From Anaerolineae bacterium (lineage in GTDB: Bacteria > Chloroflexota > Anaerolineae > B4-G1 > SLSP01), in the NCBI GenBank assembly GCA_018055515.1, contig JAGPHL010000001.1, positions 1 to 38,584 on the forward strand: a DNA stretch of 38,584 nucleotides, given 5' to 3'. Positions 8,663 through 18,077 of the stretch are shown one piece after another. The position numbers and the translations under genes are program-made. The notes under the pieces were generated by a model, which saw nothing but the letters and a program-made list of their open reading frames with translations, was not told the origin of the DNA and did not search any database. Every line of letters starts with the position of its first letter. Position 1 is the first letter of the stretch.

Positions 8663-10915
8663 TCACCCCTCTGATTCCACCACTTCGTCCGCTGCCAGCG
8701 GCTTCATGCGAATTGTGCCGGCGGCGCCGAGCACCTCGCCCAGCTCGCGGACGGTCGCCTGCAGCACAGTCTCCACGTCGCGGGAAGCGCGCAGCCGGTT
8801 AGAGATCTCCGCCACCAGCCGTTCGCGGAAAGCGCGGCGTTGCGATTCCTCATACAGCCGGGCGCTTTCCACCGCCACATTCAGCTGGTCTACCAGGGAT
8901 TGCAACAAAGCAATCTCCTCGGCAGTCCAGGTCGTGCCGTCCCGTTTGCGCCCGTCTATCACCCCGATGACCTGATTCCGCACCTGGATGGGGATCGCCA
9001 GCGTCACGCCAGAGTCCCCGGCGGCTATCTGTCCGGTGCGCAAGGCTTCCTGCATTTCTGGGCGCCAGGTCTCGCCGGCCGGGCGCGTCGCCACCCGATC
9101 GCTCACAAATCCCAGGTTGGATGCCGAGAGCAGCAACTGCTGCCACCCTTCGCGGGTCAACTCGCCGTAAGCCCGGCGCTCGGCCTCCAGGCTTGCCTGT
9201 ACCTGCGCAAACAAACGCGCGTTGCTGATGGCAATGGCGACCTGATCTGCCACTGTCTGCATCGTACTGATGTCCTCCGGTTTGAAGGCCGCCACACGCC
9301 GGCTCTGGATGGTCAGTGCGCCAATCACCTCGCCCCGCGCCCGTAACGGCAACGCCATTTCAGAGCGGGTTTCCGGCAAATACGGATTGTCGAAGCGCAC
9401 TGCGGCTTCACCGACGTCAAGCTGAATGTCGGCCTGCCCGGTCTCCACACAGCGGCCAATCATAGATTGGCCTCCTACCTGCAAGCGCCACCCTTGCGCC
9501 AGCATCTGCTGCCCGGCCTCGCCCGTGCCTGCGCGCAGCACCGCATATTCCTTCGCGGCGTCCAGCAGAAACAGCCCGGCGTAATACAGATCAAAACGCT
9601 GCTGCACCAGCTTGACCACTTCAGGCAGCAGCTCATCCAGTTCCACAATCTCAGTAGTGGCCCGCGACACCTCAGCCGCCGCTTCCAGCAAGGCCGCACG
9701 CTCCCGCAACTCGCCGGTGCGCTCCTCGACGCGCTGTTCGAGTAACGCTCGACTTTCCTGCAATTCACTCAAACTGTGGGTCAGCTCCAGTTCAGCGCGC
9801 CGACGGCGCAGGATATTGAGGATCAGCACCACAATCACCGCAGCCAAAATCACAAAGCTCAGGCCAACAATCCCTATCAGCTGCGCATATTGCTCAAAGA
9901 ATGAGAAAGGCTTGTTGAGAATAAAACTATCGGCGGGCAAAGCGGACTCGGGAATGCCCCAGCGCTGTAACTGTGCATAGTCGAACATGTAGCGCGCTGC
10001 CGGCGACTGCACCACCGGAATGTCCTCAGGGGATACACCGCTCAAAACGCGCAAGGCCAGCTGCGCCGCCCGTTCCCCTTCAGTCATGCCGCTGGTCAGC
10101 TTGCCGCCGACGATGCCATATCCCAGGCTGAAATCCCACAGCGCATAAACCGGCGCGGTGCTGTTGGTCGCCACCAGCGGCGAGAAAACATCGTACTCAA
10201 AGAAATTCCCGGCGCTGTCGCGCGAGAAAATCGTCAGCAGCACCAGGCTGTTGTCAGGCAGGCGCCGCAGCTGCTGCAACACGGCCTCCATCGTCATGTC
10301 CTCGAGATAAGTGAAGGTGATGTCGGGATAATCTTTCTCCAGGGCCACCAGCCGCTCATGGACCCGTCGCCCCGTCACAGTCGTGTCGTTCACCACGAAG
10401 ATCTGTCGGGTCTGCGGATGCAGCTTCAGCGCCAGGTCCACCGTCCCCGCCACATCGGCGATCTCACTCACGCCGGTGAAATTCTTGTGACCTGCCAGGC
10501 GGGTCACGTCGAAATAGTTAGCGCCGCAAAAGACCACCGGCACGCCGGGGAAGAGCTCGTTGGCGTATTGAAGCAGGAAGTCCAGCGCGGCATCGTCGGA
10601 AGAGATGATCAAATCGGGCTGTCGTGTGCCATATTTCACGCGGTAGAGCTGCGCCAGCTCCTCCAAATATGCCGGGTCATCTATCCGCTTCAGGTCCATA
10701 TATTCGACCCACAGGTCAATGTCCTCCCCGGCGGAGTTGAGGACGGTCTCGATGCCGCGAGTCACATCATCCGCGAATTTATAACCCCGGTGATAGGAGT
10801 TGAGGTACAACACCTCCCGACGCGGCACAATTTGCGATTGCGACAGAGCTCTGGCAGGTATCCACACCAGGCTGAGCACCATGCCGATGATCGCCAATCT
10901 ATGCAGTAGCTTCAT
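8663..10915 (-). CDS. ABC_sub_bind-type periplasmic sensor with GAF cassette (sensor 9)
   Basis: 750 residues from ATG 10915, chosen because it begins a clean signal peptide (MKLLHRLAIIGMVLSL) and has GGAGG six bases upstream. A longer TTG start at 10957 would bury the signal. The periplasmic domain (about 35-330) parallels the neighbouring gene: LNSYHRGYKFAD, IISSDDAALDF, PVVFCGANYF, YALWDFSLGYGIVGGKLTSG, MFDYAQLQRWGI. Then come a membrane helix (about 345-368), coiled coil, full GAF with SMIGRC and VRFDNPYLPETRSE, Trp linker (TREGWQ), short GAF and common tail (SQRRAFRERLVAEISNRLR). Output is absent. It is probably an old duplicate of the next gene whose GAF belongs to a different subtype, so input and GAF have not simply been duplicated together. 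Confidence 0.94.
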   Translation of the reverse strand: MKLLHRLAIIGMVLSLVWIPARALSQSQIVPRREVLYLNSYHRGYKFADDVTRGIETVLNSAGEDIDLWVEYMDLKRIDDPAYLEELAQLYRVKYGTRQPDLIISSDDAALDFLLQYANELFPGVPVVFCGANYFDVTRLAGHKNFTGVSEIADVAGTVDLALKLHPQTRQIFVVNDTTVTGRRVHERLVALEKDYPDITFTYLEDMTMEAVLQQLRRLPDNSLVLLTIFSRDSAGNFFEYDVFSPLVATNSTAPVYALWDFSLGYGIVGGKLTSGMTEGERAAQLALRVLSGVSPEDIPVVQSPAARYMFDYAQLQRWGIPESALPADSFILNKPFSFFEQYAQLIGIVGLSFVILAAVIVVLILNILRRRRAELELTHSLSELQESRALLEQRVEERTGELRERAALLEAAAEVSRATTEIVELDELLPEVVKLVQQRFDLYYAGLFLLDAAKEYAVLRAGTGEAGQQMLAQGWRLQVGGQSMIGRCVETGQADIQLDVGEAAVRFDNPYLPETRSEMALPLRARGEVIGALTIQSRRVAAFKPEDISTMQTVADQVAIAISNARLFAQVQASLEAERRAYGELTREGWQQLLLSASNLGFVSDRVATRPAGETWRPEMQEALRTGQIAAGDSGVTLAIPIQVRNQVIGVIDGRKRDGTTWTAEEIALLQSLVDQLNVAVESARLYEESQRRAFRERLVAEISNRLRASRDVETVLQATVRELGEVLGAAGTIRMKPLAADEVVESEG

Positions 10916-10921
10916 CCAATG

Positions 10922-10926
10922 CCTCC
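10922..10926 (-). promoter_or_regulatory. Shine-Dalgarno deciding start 10915
   Basis: GGAGG on the minus strand, six bases before ATG 10915. It supports this start over the overlapping TTG at 10957. Confidence 0.7.
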
Positions 10927-10953
10927 GTCCTCGTCCCACAGCCCAACCAGGCC

Positions 10954-12666
10954 TCAAGCATCCGGTGTCTTGGCATCCGCAGTCGCGCCGGGGACCAGCC
11001 GCACGATCATGTCCTCCAGGTCCAACGCCTGGCGCATCTCTTCAGCCGCCGTGCGCAACATGCGCTCCAGCTCCAACGTCTCGCGGATATGACCGCTCAC
11101 TTCACCGACCAGGCGCTCACGCGCAGCGCGCAGCTGGGTGTCCCGGTACAGCCGTCCACTTTCCAACGCCACACTCAATTGCTCGGCCAGGGTTTGCAAC
11201 AACGCCATTTCCGCCGACGTCCACATCGCGCCGCCGGGCTTGCGGCCGTCAAGGACGCCGATCACCTGATCCCGCACCTTGAGCGGCAGAGCGATCGCGC
11301 TGGGGTCCGTCTCATCCGTGACGATCTGTCCCGTTTGCAATGCTGCCGCCATGCGCGGCTCCCAAACGGCGGCGGGACGGACACCCGTCACATCGCTCAC
11401 ATAAGCCGGCTCCGCCCTCTGCCGTACCAGCTCCTGCCAGGCCTCCCGCGCGCGCGCCGCATACAGATGACGCTCAGCCGTCACACTTTCTTCCAATTGG
11501 CGCAGCAGATCGGCGTTATTGATGGCCACGGCCACTTGATCGGCAATGGCCTGCAGAATGCTGACGTCTTCCCGCGTAAAAGCCTGCGGGGTTTTGCTTT
11601 GCACATCCAAAGCGCCCAGGACTTTATTGCGCACGCGCAAGGGCAACGCGATCTCGGAGCGCGTTTCCGGCAGGTCGGGGTTGTTGAAGAAAGCGGCATC
11701 CTGCCCTACATCCTGGGCGATCCGCACCTCGCCGCGCGCTACAGCGGCCCCTACGATGCCCTCCGTCCCAATGGAGAGACGATGACCGCGCGCCATCATC
11801 CGCTTTCCCCCCTCGCTGGACGCCGCCCGGAGCACAGCCCAGGTCTCCGTGGAATCCACGAGAAAGATTCCGGTGTGATAAAAAGCGAATTGCTCACTGA
11901 TAATGTCCGTCACCCGCATCAACAACGATTGAGTGTCCTGCCGCACCGCCGCCATGGCTGCCGCGATGGCGGTCGTAGCGCCCAGGTAACTCGTCCGGCG
12001 CCCCAACTCGTCGGTGCGTTGGGCGACCAAAGCCTCGAGCTGCTCACGGCGCGTCTCCAATTCCAGGTTGGATTGACGCACACGAGTCAGAGATCCACGC
12101 AATTCCCGCAATGTCTGGTCCAGAGGCCCCACGATGAGCAACAGGCTCATCGTCAACACGGCCCAGGTAGAGATGTCCGAGATAAAAAAGACCTGAGGCA
12201 AGGATCCCCCCAACGCTCGGAAGACAGCCACTCCCAAATAAGCCACACTGCTGAGCACCGACACGATCAGCGCGGCCCCAACCCCCAATAACAGCCCGGC
12301 GATCGCTACCAGGCTCGCGCTGACAGCGACAAAGGGGTTGCCGTTCGTGCTCACGACGCCGGCTCCGGTAACGATAAGCCAAAATGTCGCCACCAACAAC
12401 AGATTGCCTTCGCGCACCCGGCCCTTTTGCAACAACAGTTTGCAGGCCAGCGCCACTAGAAACAAAAGCCCAAACGCGATGCAGGAGGCCACTTTTGCCG
12501 TAAAAAACAGGAGCGCCATGCACACGCCAAAAACGATCGCCACGAACATTCCCCCCAGCAGGGAATTCAACAGGCGGGCAACCCGCGTTTTCTCCTCATC
12601 GTCCTCAAAGACAGGCGCGGCCAGGAATGCTTTCAGCCGGTCCTTAAACCCCTTGTGCTCGCTCAT
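10954..12666 (-). CDS. Multi-helix membrane sensor with GAF cassette (sensor 8)
   Basis: 570 residues. Five or six hydrophobic segments lie between residues 36 and 181. A coiled-coil linker with the QRTDELGRR pattern follows, then a full GAF (about 230-385; YHTGIF, RAASSEGG, EGIVG, FFNNPDLPETRSE, LDVQS), Trp linker (REAWQ), short GAF (395-500) and common tail (RAARERLVGEVSGHIRETLE, about 505-560). The GAF is the same subtype as in sensors 10 and 4. No kinase or other effector follows. ATG 12666 overlaps the stop of the preceding gene by four bases (ATGA). By architecture it is an integral-membrane sensor with a cytoplasmic GAF stack. The signal is unknown. Confidence 0.93.
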   Translation of the reverse strand: MSEHKGFKDRLKAFLAAPVFEDDEEKTRVARLLNSLLGGMFVAIVFGVCMALLFFTAKVASCIAFGLLFLVALACKLLLQKGRVREGNLLLVATFWLIVTGAGVVSTNGNPFVAVSASLVAIAGLLLGVGAALIVSVLSSVAYLGVAVFRALGGSLPQVFFISDISTWAVLTMSLLLIVGPLDQTLRELRGSLTRVRQSNLELETRREQLEALVAQRTDELGRRTSYLGATTAIAAAMAAVRQDTQSLLMRVTDIISEQFAFYHTGIFLVDSTETWAVLRAASSEGGKRMMARGHRLSIGTEGIVGAAVARGEVRIAQDVGQDAAFFNNPDLPETRSEIALPLRVRNKVLGALDVQSKTPQAFTREDVSILQAIADQVAVAINNADLLRQLEESVTAERHLYAARAREAWQELVRQRAEPAYVSDVTGVRPAAVWEPRMAAALQTGQIVTDETDPSAIALPLKVRDQVIGVLDGRKPGGAMWTSAEMALLQTLAEQLSVALESGRLYRDTQLRAARERLVGEVSGHIRETLELERMLRTAAEEMRQALDLEDMIVRLVPGATADAKTPDA

Positions 12667-15071
12667 TCCGCTGTCTCCTGTGTTTCAGGCACCCCCAGGT
12701 GCACGACCAGGCGTTCCAGGCCCAGTCGCGCGCGCAATTCTTCAGCCGCAATGCGCAGCATCCGTTCCAGATCCAACGTCTCACGGATGCGTGCGGTGAT
12801 CTCGCCGACCAGACGTTCCTGCTGCGCCCGGCTTTGGCTTTCCTGATACAGGCGCGCGCTTTCCAAAGCCATGCTCAGCTGCTCGGTGATGGAAGCCACT
12901 ACCGCCAATTCCTCCGGCCCCCAGGCAGCCGCGTCCTGCGGCTTGCGCAGCCGCACCAGGCCTACAAGTTGCTCGCGAATTTGCAGGGGCAGGGCCACCG
13001 TCAGCGGGTCCTCGTGAATGGGCTGCGCGAAGGAAATCCCCGCGGACGCCAGCGGCGACGCTTCCAGGGGATGCACTCCCGCAGGATCACACCGATAGCC
13101 ACGTTCCGCACGCGCGCGCAGCGTCTCCAGCCACGCCTGTTGAGTCAAATCGCCATAGGCGCGACGCTCCGCTTCAAGCGCTTCTTGCGCCTGGGTAAAG
13201 AGCCGGGCATTATCAAGCGCCACCGCCACCTGATCCGCCATGATCTGCAAGACGGCAATAGCGCTCTCGTCGAAAGCCGCCGGCTGGTCGCTCTGCACGG
13301 AGATGGCCCCCAGCACCCGTCCACGCGAGCGCAGCGGCAGTGCCGCCTCCGAGCGCGTGTCCGGCAATTCCGACGTCGCCAGGCGCACCGCGTCTACCCC
13401 CACTTCCAGGGCGATACGCGGTTGGGCATGAGCGATACTCCAGCCAATCATGCCTTCGCCAATGCGAATGCGGTGCTGCCGGGCCAACATGCGGCGTCCG
13501 GCCTCACCCGTACCGGCGCGCAAGATCGCCCACTCGTGCGCGTCATCCGCCAAAAACAGGCCGACGTAATACAGGTTAAAGCTCTCCCGAATGAGCTCCA
13601 CGACCTGGTCCAACAGCAGTTCCACATCCAAAATCTGGTTCACGACGCGCGCTACCTCTGCCGTACCGGCGAGGTAGGTAGAACGGCGCGTCAGATCGCG
13701 GGTGCGTTCGGCGACCTGCGTCTCAAGGGACGCGATCAAGTCACGCAACCGCGTCGTCATTTGATTGAAGGACTGAGCCAGCATCCCCGCCTCATCCTGC
13801 CGGCGCACGTCCACCTGCAATTCCAGCTTGCCCGCGGCGATTTCCTGCGCCGCGACCGCCAGGCGGTTGATAGGGCCGGCGATAGATCGCGCCAGCAAGA
13901 TGCTAAGGCCAATCACCACCAACAAAATCAATGCGCCGACGCCGGCAAGCGTGCGCAACATATCGGTGCGACCGCTGCCCAGCACTTCCTGGTACGCCAG
14001 GATCTCATCCTCATAAGCGGTGATGCCGATGAGCCAGTTCCACGGCTCATAATAGACAAAGCGGCTGATGCGAACGTAGGGTCGCTCTTCATCAGGAGTC
14101 TGCCAGCGGTAGGACAGGGTGCCGATCTCACCCGGCTGTAACGCGAGTCCGGCATCAATGAGCTCCCGCGCGATGTAGCGTCCATCAGGATTAGGAGTAT
14201 CCCACATGTTGACCCCATCCAGTTGTCCCCCCTCAGAAACGATGTAAACGCCCCGCTCCTCGCCTGCCGCTCCCAACACGAAAGCGTAGCCGGAATCGCC
14301 GACCCTGGTATTCAAAATAGCCTGACGCAACGACTCCACGGCCTCACGCTTGACACCCACGTAGAGCATCCCAATGAGATTTCCCAATTCATCATAGATC
14401 GGTTCATAGGCCGCCAGGTACCAATCGCCGAACACATAGACGCTGCCACGGTAAGTCTCGCCGCGCAACACCGCCGCAATGACAGGGTCAGAAGCGCCAT
14501 CAGGGCTGACGGCGGGGATATACGTGCCGATCGCGCGGCGCCCATCCGGGGTCAAGACGTTGGTCGCTACGCGAAGCATGTCTCCCGCATCATTGATCCG
14601 CTGAAAAATGGCCGCCGTGCCACCCACCAGGTCTACAATGTCATCTACGACGGGGGTACGAACTTCAGGATTGGCGTTTTCGCCCAGCCACTCCCCGCCG
14701 ACCAACATCTGCGGCAGCCGCACGGGCACGGCCTGAAGTGTGTACTGATTGACCGCTGTCCAGGCTGTTGTCCTTTCTGTAGAGAACTCCGCCGACCCCG
14801 CCTGTTCCAGAACATACCGCGCCGTGTTCAGATTCGCGTTGACTTGTCGCTGCACCGTCTCATCTTGCGCGCGCACCATGTTATAGATGCCCAACACAAT
14901 ATCGCCCAGGTCATTCAAAGCCAGCCTGGCGGCCTCCTGGTCCACCCGCTGGCTGAACACACCGCTTTGCCAGGAAGCGATGCTCCACAAGGCCAGCGCC
15001 ATGATGAGCGCCCCTCCCACGCTCAGCAGGCCGATCTTGGCACCGATCCGCAAGTCACGCCAATTGGACAT
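12663..15071 (-). CDS. Cache-HAMP-GAF membrane sensor without signalling domain (sensor 7)
   Basis: 802 residues. TM1 (12-32), a large extracytoplasmic domain (35-365) resembling the Cache_3-Cache_2 fusion of chemoreceptors (GTYIP near 182, FGDWYLAAYEPIYDELGNLIG near 214, GYAFVLG, WNWLIGITAYEDE), TM2 (371-394), HAMP (395-448), coiled coil, full GAF (470-625; GMIGW, SELPDTRSEAA), Trp linker, short GAF (640-745) and common tail (747-798). It looks like a chemoreceptor input, but the methyl-accepting domain is missing and replaced by GAF domains. AAGGAG lies eight bases before ATG 15071. Cache domains usually bind amino acids, organic acids or other small metabolites; the ligand here is not predictable. 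Confidence 0.94.
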   Translation of the reverse strand: MSNWRDLRIGAKIGLLSVGGALIMALALWSIASWQSGVFSQRVDQEAARLALNDLGDIVLGIYNMVRAQDETVQRQVNANLNTARYVLEQAGSAEFSTERTTAWTAVNQYTLQAVPVRLPQMLVGGEWLGENANPEVRTPVVDDIVDLVGGTAAIFQRINDAGDMLRVATNVLTPDGRRAIGTYIPAVSPDGASDPVIAAVLRGETYRGSVYVFGDWYLAAYEPIYDELGNLIGMLYVGVKREAVESLRQAILNTRVGDSGYAFVLGAAGEERGVYIVSEGGQLDGVNMWDTPNPDGRYIARELIDAGLALQPGEIGTLSYRWQTPDEERPYVRISRFVYYEPWNWLIGITAYEDEILAYQEVLGSGRTDMLRTLAGVGALILLVVIGLSILLARSIAGPINRLAVAAQEIAAGKLELQVDVRRQDEAGMLAQSFNQMTTRLRDLIASLETQVAERTRDLTRRSTYLAGTAEVARVVNQILDVELLLDQVVELIRESFNLYYVGLFLADDAHEWAILRAGTGEAGRRMLARQHRIRIGEGMIGWSIAHAQPRIALEVGVDAVRLATSELPDTRSEAALPLRSRGRVLGAISVQSDQPAAFDESAIAVLQIMADQVAVALDNARLFTQAQEALEAERRAYGDLTQQAWLETLRARAERGYRCDPAGVHPLEASPLASAGISFAQPIHEDPLTVALPLQIREQLVGLVRLRKPQDAAAWGPEELAVVASITEQLSMALESARLYQESQSRAQQERLVGEITARIRETLDLERMLRIAAEELRARLGLERLVVHLGVPETQETAE

Positions 15072-15126
15072 GGGTTATCTCCTTACCTTACCCGGCCATG
15101 CCAGAGCCTGTAGCAGCGGGCCAGGC

Positions 15127-16989
15127 TCACGCATCTTGCTGAGCTCCTGAGGCGCCGGTGATCCATTCGGGCCCCATGTAGACTTCCGCGGCCTCTAATG
15201 CCAGGGCGCGCTGCAATTCCTGCGCCGCCGTGCGCAAGATGGTGTCCACATCCAACGTGCTGCGGATGTGAGCAGTGATGTCTCCCAACAAGCGCTCGTT
15301 GGCGGCCCGGCGGCGGGTGTCCTCATACAGCCGGGCGCTTTCCAGCGTCACACCCAACCGCTCGGCCAGGACGTTGACCAGGTTCAACTCCTGCGAAGTC
15401 CAGGCGCCCCGCGCCTCAGGCTTGCTGAGACGCACCACGCCAATCACGGCATCGCGCGACTTGAGCGGCACCGCCAGGTTTTGCGCGTCCAGCTGCACGG
15501 GGTTGCCTGAACGCATTGCCTGCGCCATGTCCGGCTGCCAATCCGCCTCCAAATTCAGGATTCGACCATCGGACAACCCGACAAAACCGCGTTTTTCGCG
15601 CCCCATCTGCTCCCAGGCAGCGCGGGTCGCCACCCCCGACGCCGCGCGCAACGCCTCCAACGCCGATTGGGTCTCGGCGTACAACCGCGCGTTGTCAATC
15701 GTCACCGCGAGCTGATCGGCCATTACCTGCAAGACCGCCACCGCTGACTCATCGAAAGCGTTGAACTTGTCGTCCTGCACCGTCAGAGCGCCGATGACCT
15801 GGCCACGCGACCGCAACGGGATCGCCGCTTCGGAGCGCGTCTCCGGCAGCTCTGGGGTGATTTTGCGGACGGCGTCAGAAGCAGCTTGTGCGGCGATACG
15901 CGCCTCCGAATTGGCAACCGCCCAGCCAATCATGCCCTCGCCGACACGCAACCGATGTCCGCGCGCCAACATGATGCGCCCGGCCTCCCCGGTGCCCGCC
16001 CGCAACACGGCCCACTCGCCGCTCGCATCCACCAGAAACAGGCCCACGTAATACAGCTGAAAGCGCTCGCGGATGATTTCCACCGACTGCGTGAGCAGCT
16101 GCTCCACATCCAAAATCGCGGTCGCGGCGCGGCTCACGTCGGCCGCCGCGAGCAGGTAGGCCGAGCGCCGTTCCAAATCGCGAGTACGGTCGGCGACGCG
16201 CGCCTCGAGGTCCGCATACGAGGCAGCCAGCTCACTGGCCATGCGGTTGAAGGTCTGCGCCAGGACGCTCAGCTCATCCCTCCCGGCTACCGGAACCGTG
16301 GCGTGCAGGTCCCCCCGCGCAAAGGCCTCCGCCCCGGCCCGTAGCTCAGCCACCGGACGCGACAAACTGCGTTCGACCGCCAGGGCCAAAAGACCGGAGA
16401 TCAGCAACGCTGCGGCCACAACGCCGATGATCAGAAAGAGCCGCCGTTGCGATTGCGCCACCAATTCCGCGCTCGAGACAGTCAGCTGTTGATGACTCTG
16501 GGCCACGATGCGCTCGATCTGCACGCCGATGTCATTCCCCAGGCGCTGAGATTGGAATTCCAGCGAGGCCACGCGCGAAACATCCCCGCTCGCCCGCGCG
16601 GCCTGGATTTCCTGAATCAACGTCGCGTACTGCTGTAAATTGTCCCGGAGCTGGCGAATCTGCTGCTGCGTCGGGTCCTCCAGCAAGGCTTGCGCCTGGG
16701 CGAGATATTCCAGAGCCCGCGCCACATCATCGGCGGCCTCATAGGGCGCGGGGACGGCGTCGCGGAGATACCGCAGCAGGTTGGCGCGGGAGGAAGCCAC
16801 GCGCACCGCCGCGCTCAACAACAGACGCTCCGCCTGCGCGTTCACCTCGACCACTTGTTGCAGTTGGGCATTGAGGCTGTTATGATCGAAGATAAACACC
16901 GGCAGCAAAATCACCACCAGCAGGATCAACGCCACAAGACTACCAAAGATCCGCGGGCGGACCGAAAAGCGGCGCAGAAAATTAGTCAT
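15127..16989 (-). CDS. Helical periplasmic domain-HAMP-GAF sensor (sensor 6)
   Basis: 620 residues. TM1 (14-35), an all-helical periplasmic domain of about 150 residues resembling four-helix-bundle chemoreceptor inputs, TM2 (184-206), HAMP (207-260, ARGDLHATVPVAGRDELSVL), coiled coil, full GAF (280-435; YYVGLF, RAGTGEAG, GMIGWAV, PELPETRSEAA), Trp linker (TRAAWEQ), short GAF (450-555) and common tail (560-615). The GAF is closest to that of sensor 7, and the two genes are adjacent, suggesting local duplication with replacement of the input. There is no output domain. The start lies just after a triplicated 18-base repeat that separates it from the lipoprotein gene. Confidence 0.93.
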   Translation of the reverse strand: MTNFLRRFSVRPRIFGSLVALILLVVILLPVFIFDHNSLNAQLQQVVEVNAQAERLLLSAAVRVASSRANLLRYLRDAVPAPYEAADDVARALEYLAQAQALLEDPTQQQIRQLRDNLQQYATLIQEIQAARASGDVSRVASLEFQSQRLGNDIGVQIERIVAQSHQQLTVSSAELVAQSQRRLFLIIGVVAAALLISGLLALAVERSLSRPVAELRAGAEAFARGDLHATVPVAGRDELSVLAQTFNRMASELAASYADLEARVADRTRDLERRSAYLLAAADVSRAATAILDVEQLLTQSVEIIRERFQLYYVGLFLVDASGEWAVLRAGTGEAGRIMLARGHRLRVGEGMIGWAVANSEARIAAQAASDAVRKITPELPETRSEAAIPLRSRGQVIGALTVQDDKFNAFDESAVAVLQVMADQLAVTIDNARLYAETQSALEALRAASGVATRAAWEQMGREKRGFVGLSDGRILNLEADWQPDMAQAMRSGNPVQLDAQNLAVPLKSRDAVIGVVRLSKPEARGAWTSQELNLVNVLAERLGVTLESARLYEDTRRRAANERLLGDITAHIRSTLDVDTILRTAAQELQRALALEAAEVYMGPEWITGASGAQQDA

Positions 16990-16997
16990 ACTTCCAT

Positions 16998-17051
16998 CCT
17001 CAACACCTACTTAGACCTCAACACCTACTTAGACCTCAACGCCTACTTAGA
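16998..17051. repeat. Three tandem 18-base repeats at a gene junction
   Basis: Three head-to-tail copies of an 18-base unit starting CCTCAACACCTACTTAGA on the plus strand, at 16998-17015, 17016-17033 and 17034-17051; the third has one change (A to G). On the minus strand each copy carries TAAGTAG, giving stops in two frames. The copy at 17034-17051 supplies the stop codon of the lipoprotein gene. Copies end in TTGAGG, so the array brings repeated GAGG motifs just upstream of the next start (16989). Confidence 0.95.
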
Positions 17052-18065
17052 CGTTGCCGCTTCCCAGATGGCGTTCGTATAGACCTCTTCGGGCGGCACC
17101 GTAGCCTCCAAAACGCCATACCGTTGCAAGGTATCCACGACCCGCAACACGTCGGCGCGGTCCGTATACCCCACCGGGCGGATTTCGGACACTTTGACCA
17201 GTAAGGAGATCTCCCGCATCATGGCGAGCTGATGTTCCAGCGTCTGCATTCCGCTGAGGTCGTACTTCAACACAATCTCAGCCGCCTCGTTGGGATTGGC
17301 GATGGCGTATTCCCACCCGCGTAAGGAAGCGCGCACCATCCGCACGCACAGATCCGGATCCTGTTCCACCAGCGCCTTGGACGTGAAAAGCGTGTCCCCC
17401 GGAAAATCCAGACCGTAATCTGCATAGTCAATAACATTCAGCTCATTGACTGCTACGCCGCTTTCCAACACGGTGTGATACTCGTTGTAACTCATCGCCG
17501 AGGCCACATCCAACTCGCGGGAAAGGAAGGCGTCCATGCTGAACCCCTGCGAGACGAGGGTGTATTGGTCAGAGGCGATCCCCTGCTGCGCCATCAACGC
17601 GCGGAACTGCGCCTCCCAGCTTCCCAACCACACCCCCACCCGTTTGCCCACAAAATCAGCCGGCTCTTGAATCCCCGAATCACGGAAGGCCAGCAACAGC
17701 AGCCCATTCTTCTGTTGGATCTGCGCAATGCTGATGAGCGGTTGCCCCTGCTGGACCGCCACCGCCAGATCGGCGAGCATGGTGACGCCAAAATCAGCTG
17801 TGCCGCTCCCCACCGCCGTCACAGGAGAAATATCTGGCCCCCCGGGTCGAATGGTCACATCCAATCCTTCTTCGGTATACCAACCCTTGTCCAGAGCCAC
17901 ATAATAGCCCGCGAACTGAGCCTGCGAGAACCACAGCAGTTGCAAGGTCACCGGACGGGGCAGCTCTACCTTCGCGGCCGGCTGCCCGGTCGCCGTGCAA
18001 GCGCTCAACCATCCCAGCGCCAGGATGGCCAGCATCCCCTGTCTGAAAAGCGCCGTATGTTTCAT
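17043..18065 (-). CDS. NMT1/THI5-type ABC substrate-binding lipoprotein
   Basis: 340 residues. A lipoprotein signal with lipobox LSAC near residues 20-23 tethers it outside the membrane. The mature part has the NMT1/THI5 (ThiY/SsuA-like) fold marks: LQLLWFSQAQFAGYYVALDKG, YTEEGLDV, AVGSGTADFGVTMLADL, and a C-terminal stretch typical of this family (NPNEAAEIVLKYD). Known members deliver pyrimidine thiamin precursors, sulfonates, nitrate or aromatic compounds to ABC importers. No permease or ATPase gene is next to it. It is the only non-GAF gene inside the sensor array, 12 bases after the LacI-like sensor. I infer it may present ligand to one of the membrane sensors or serve a transporter encoded elsewhere. 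AGGGAGGA lies five bases before the start. Confidence 0.9.
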   Translation of the reverse strand: MKHTALFRQGMLAILALGWLSACTATGQPAAKVELPRPVTLQLLWFSQAQFAGYYVALDKGWYTEEGLDVTIRPGGPDISPVTAVGSGTADFGVTMLADLAVAVQQGQPLISIAQIQQKNGLLLLAFRDSGIQEPADFVGKRVGVWLGSWEAQFRALMAQQGIASDQYTLVSQGFSMDAFLSRELDVASAMSYNEYHTVLESGVAVNELNVIDYADYGLDFPGDTLFTSKALVEQDPDLCVRMVRASLRGWEYAIANPNEAAEIVLKYDLSGMQTLEHQLAMMREISLLVKVSEIRPVGYTDRADVLRVVDTLQRYGVLEATVPPEEVYTNAIWEAATSK

Positions 18066-18077
18066 GGCTGTCCTCCC

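Noticed and set aside
12663..15071. Methyl-accepting chemotaxis protein
   Set aside because: Cache and HAMP parts fit, but after HAMP there are GAF domains and the common tail, not the coiled signalling hairpin.
16998..17051. CRISPR array
   Set aside because: The 18-base units are directly adjacent with no spacers, and no cas genes are present.
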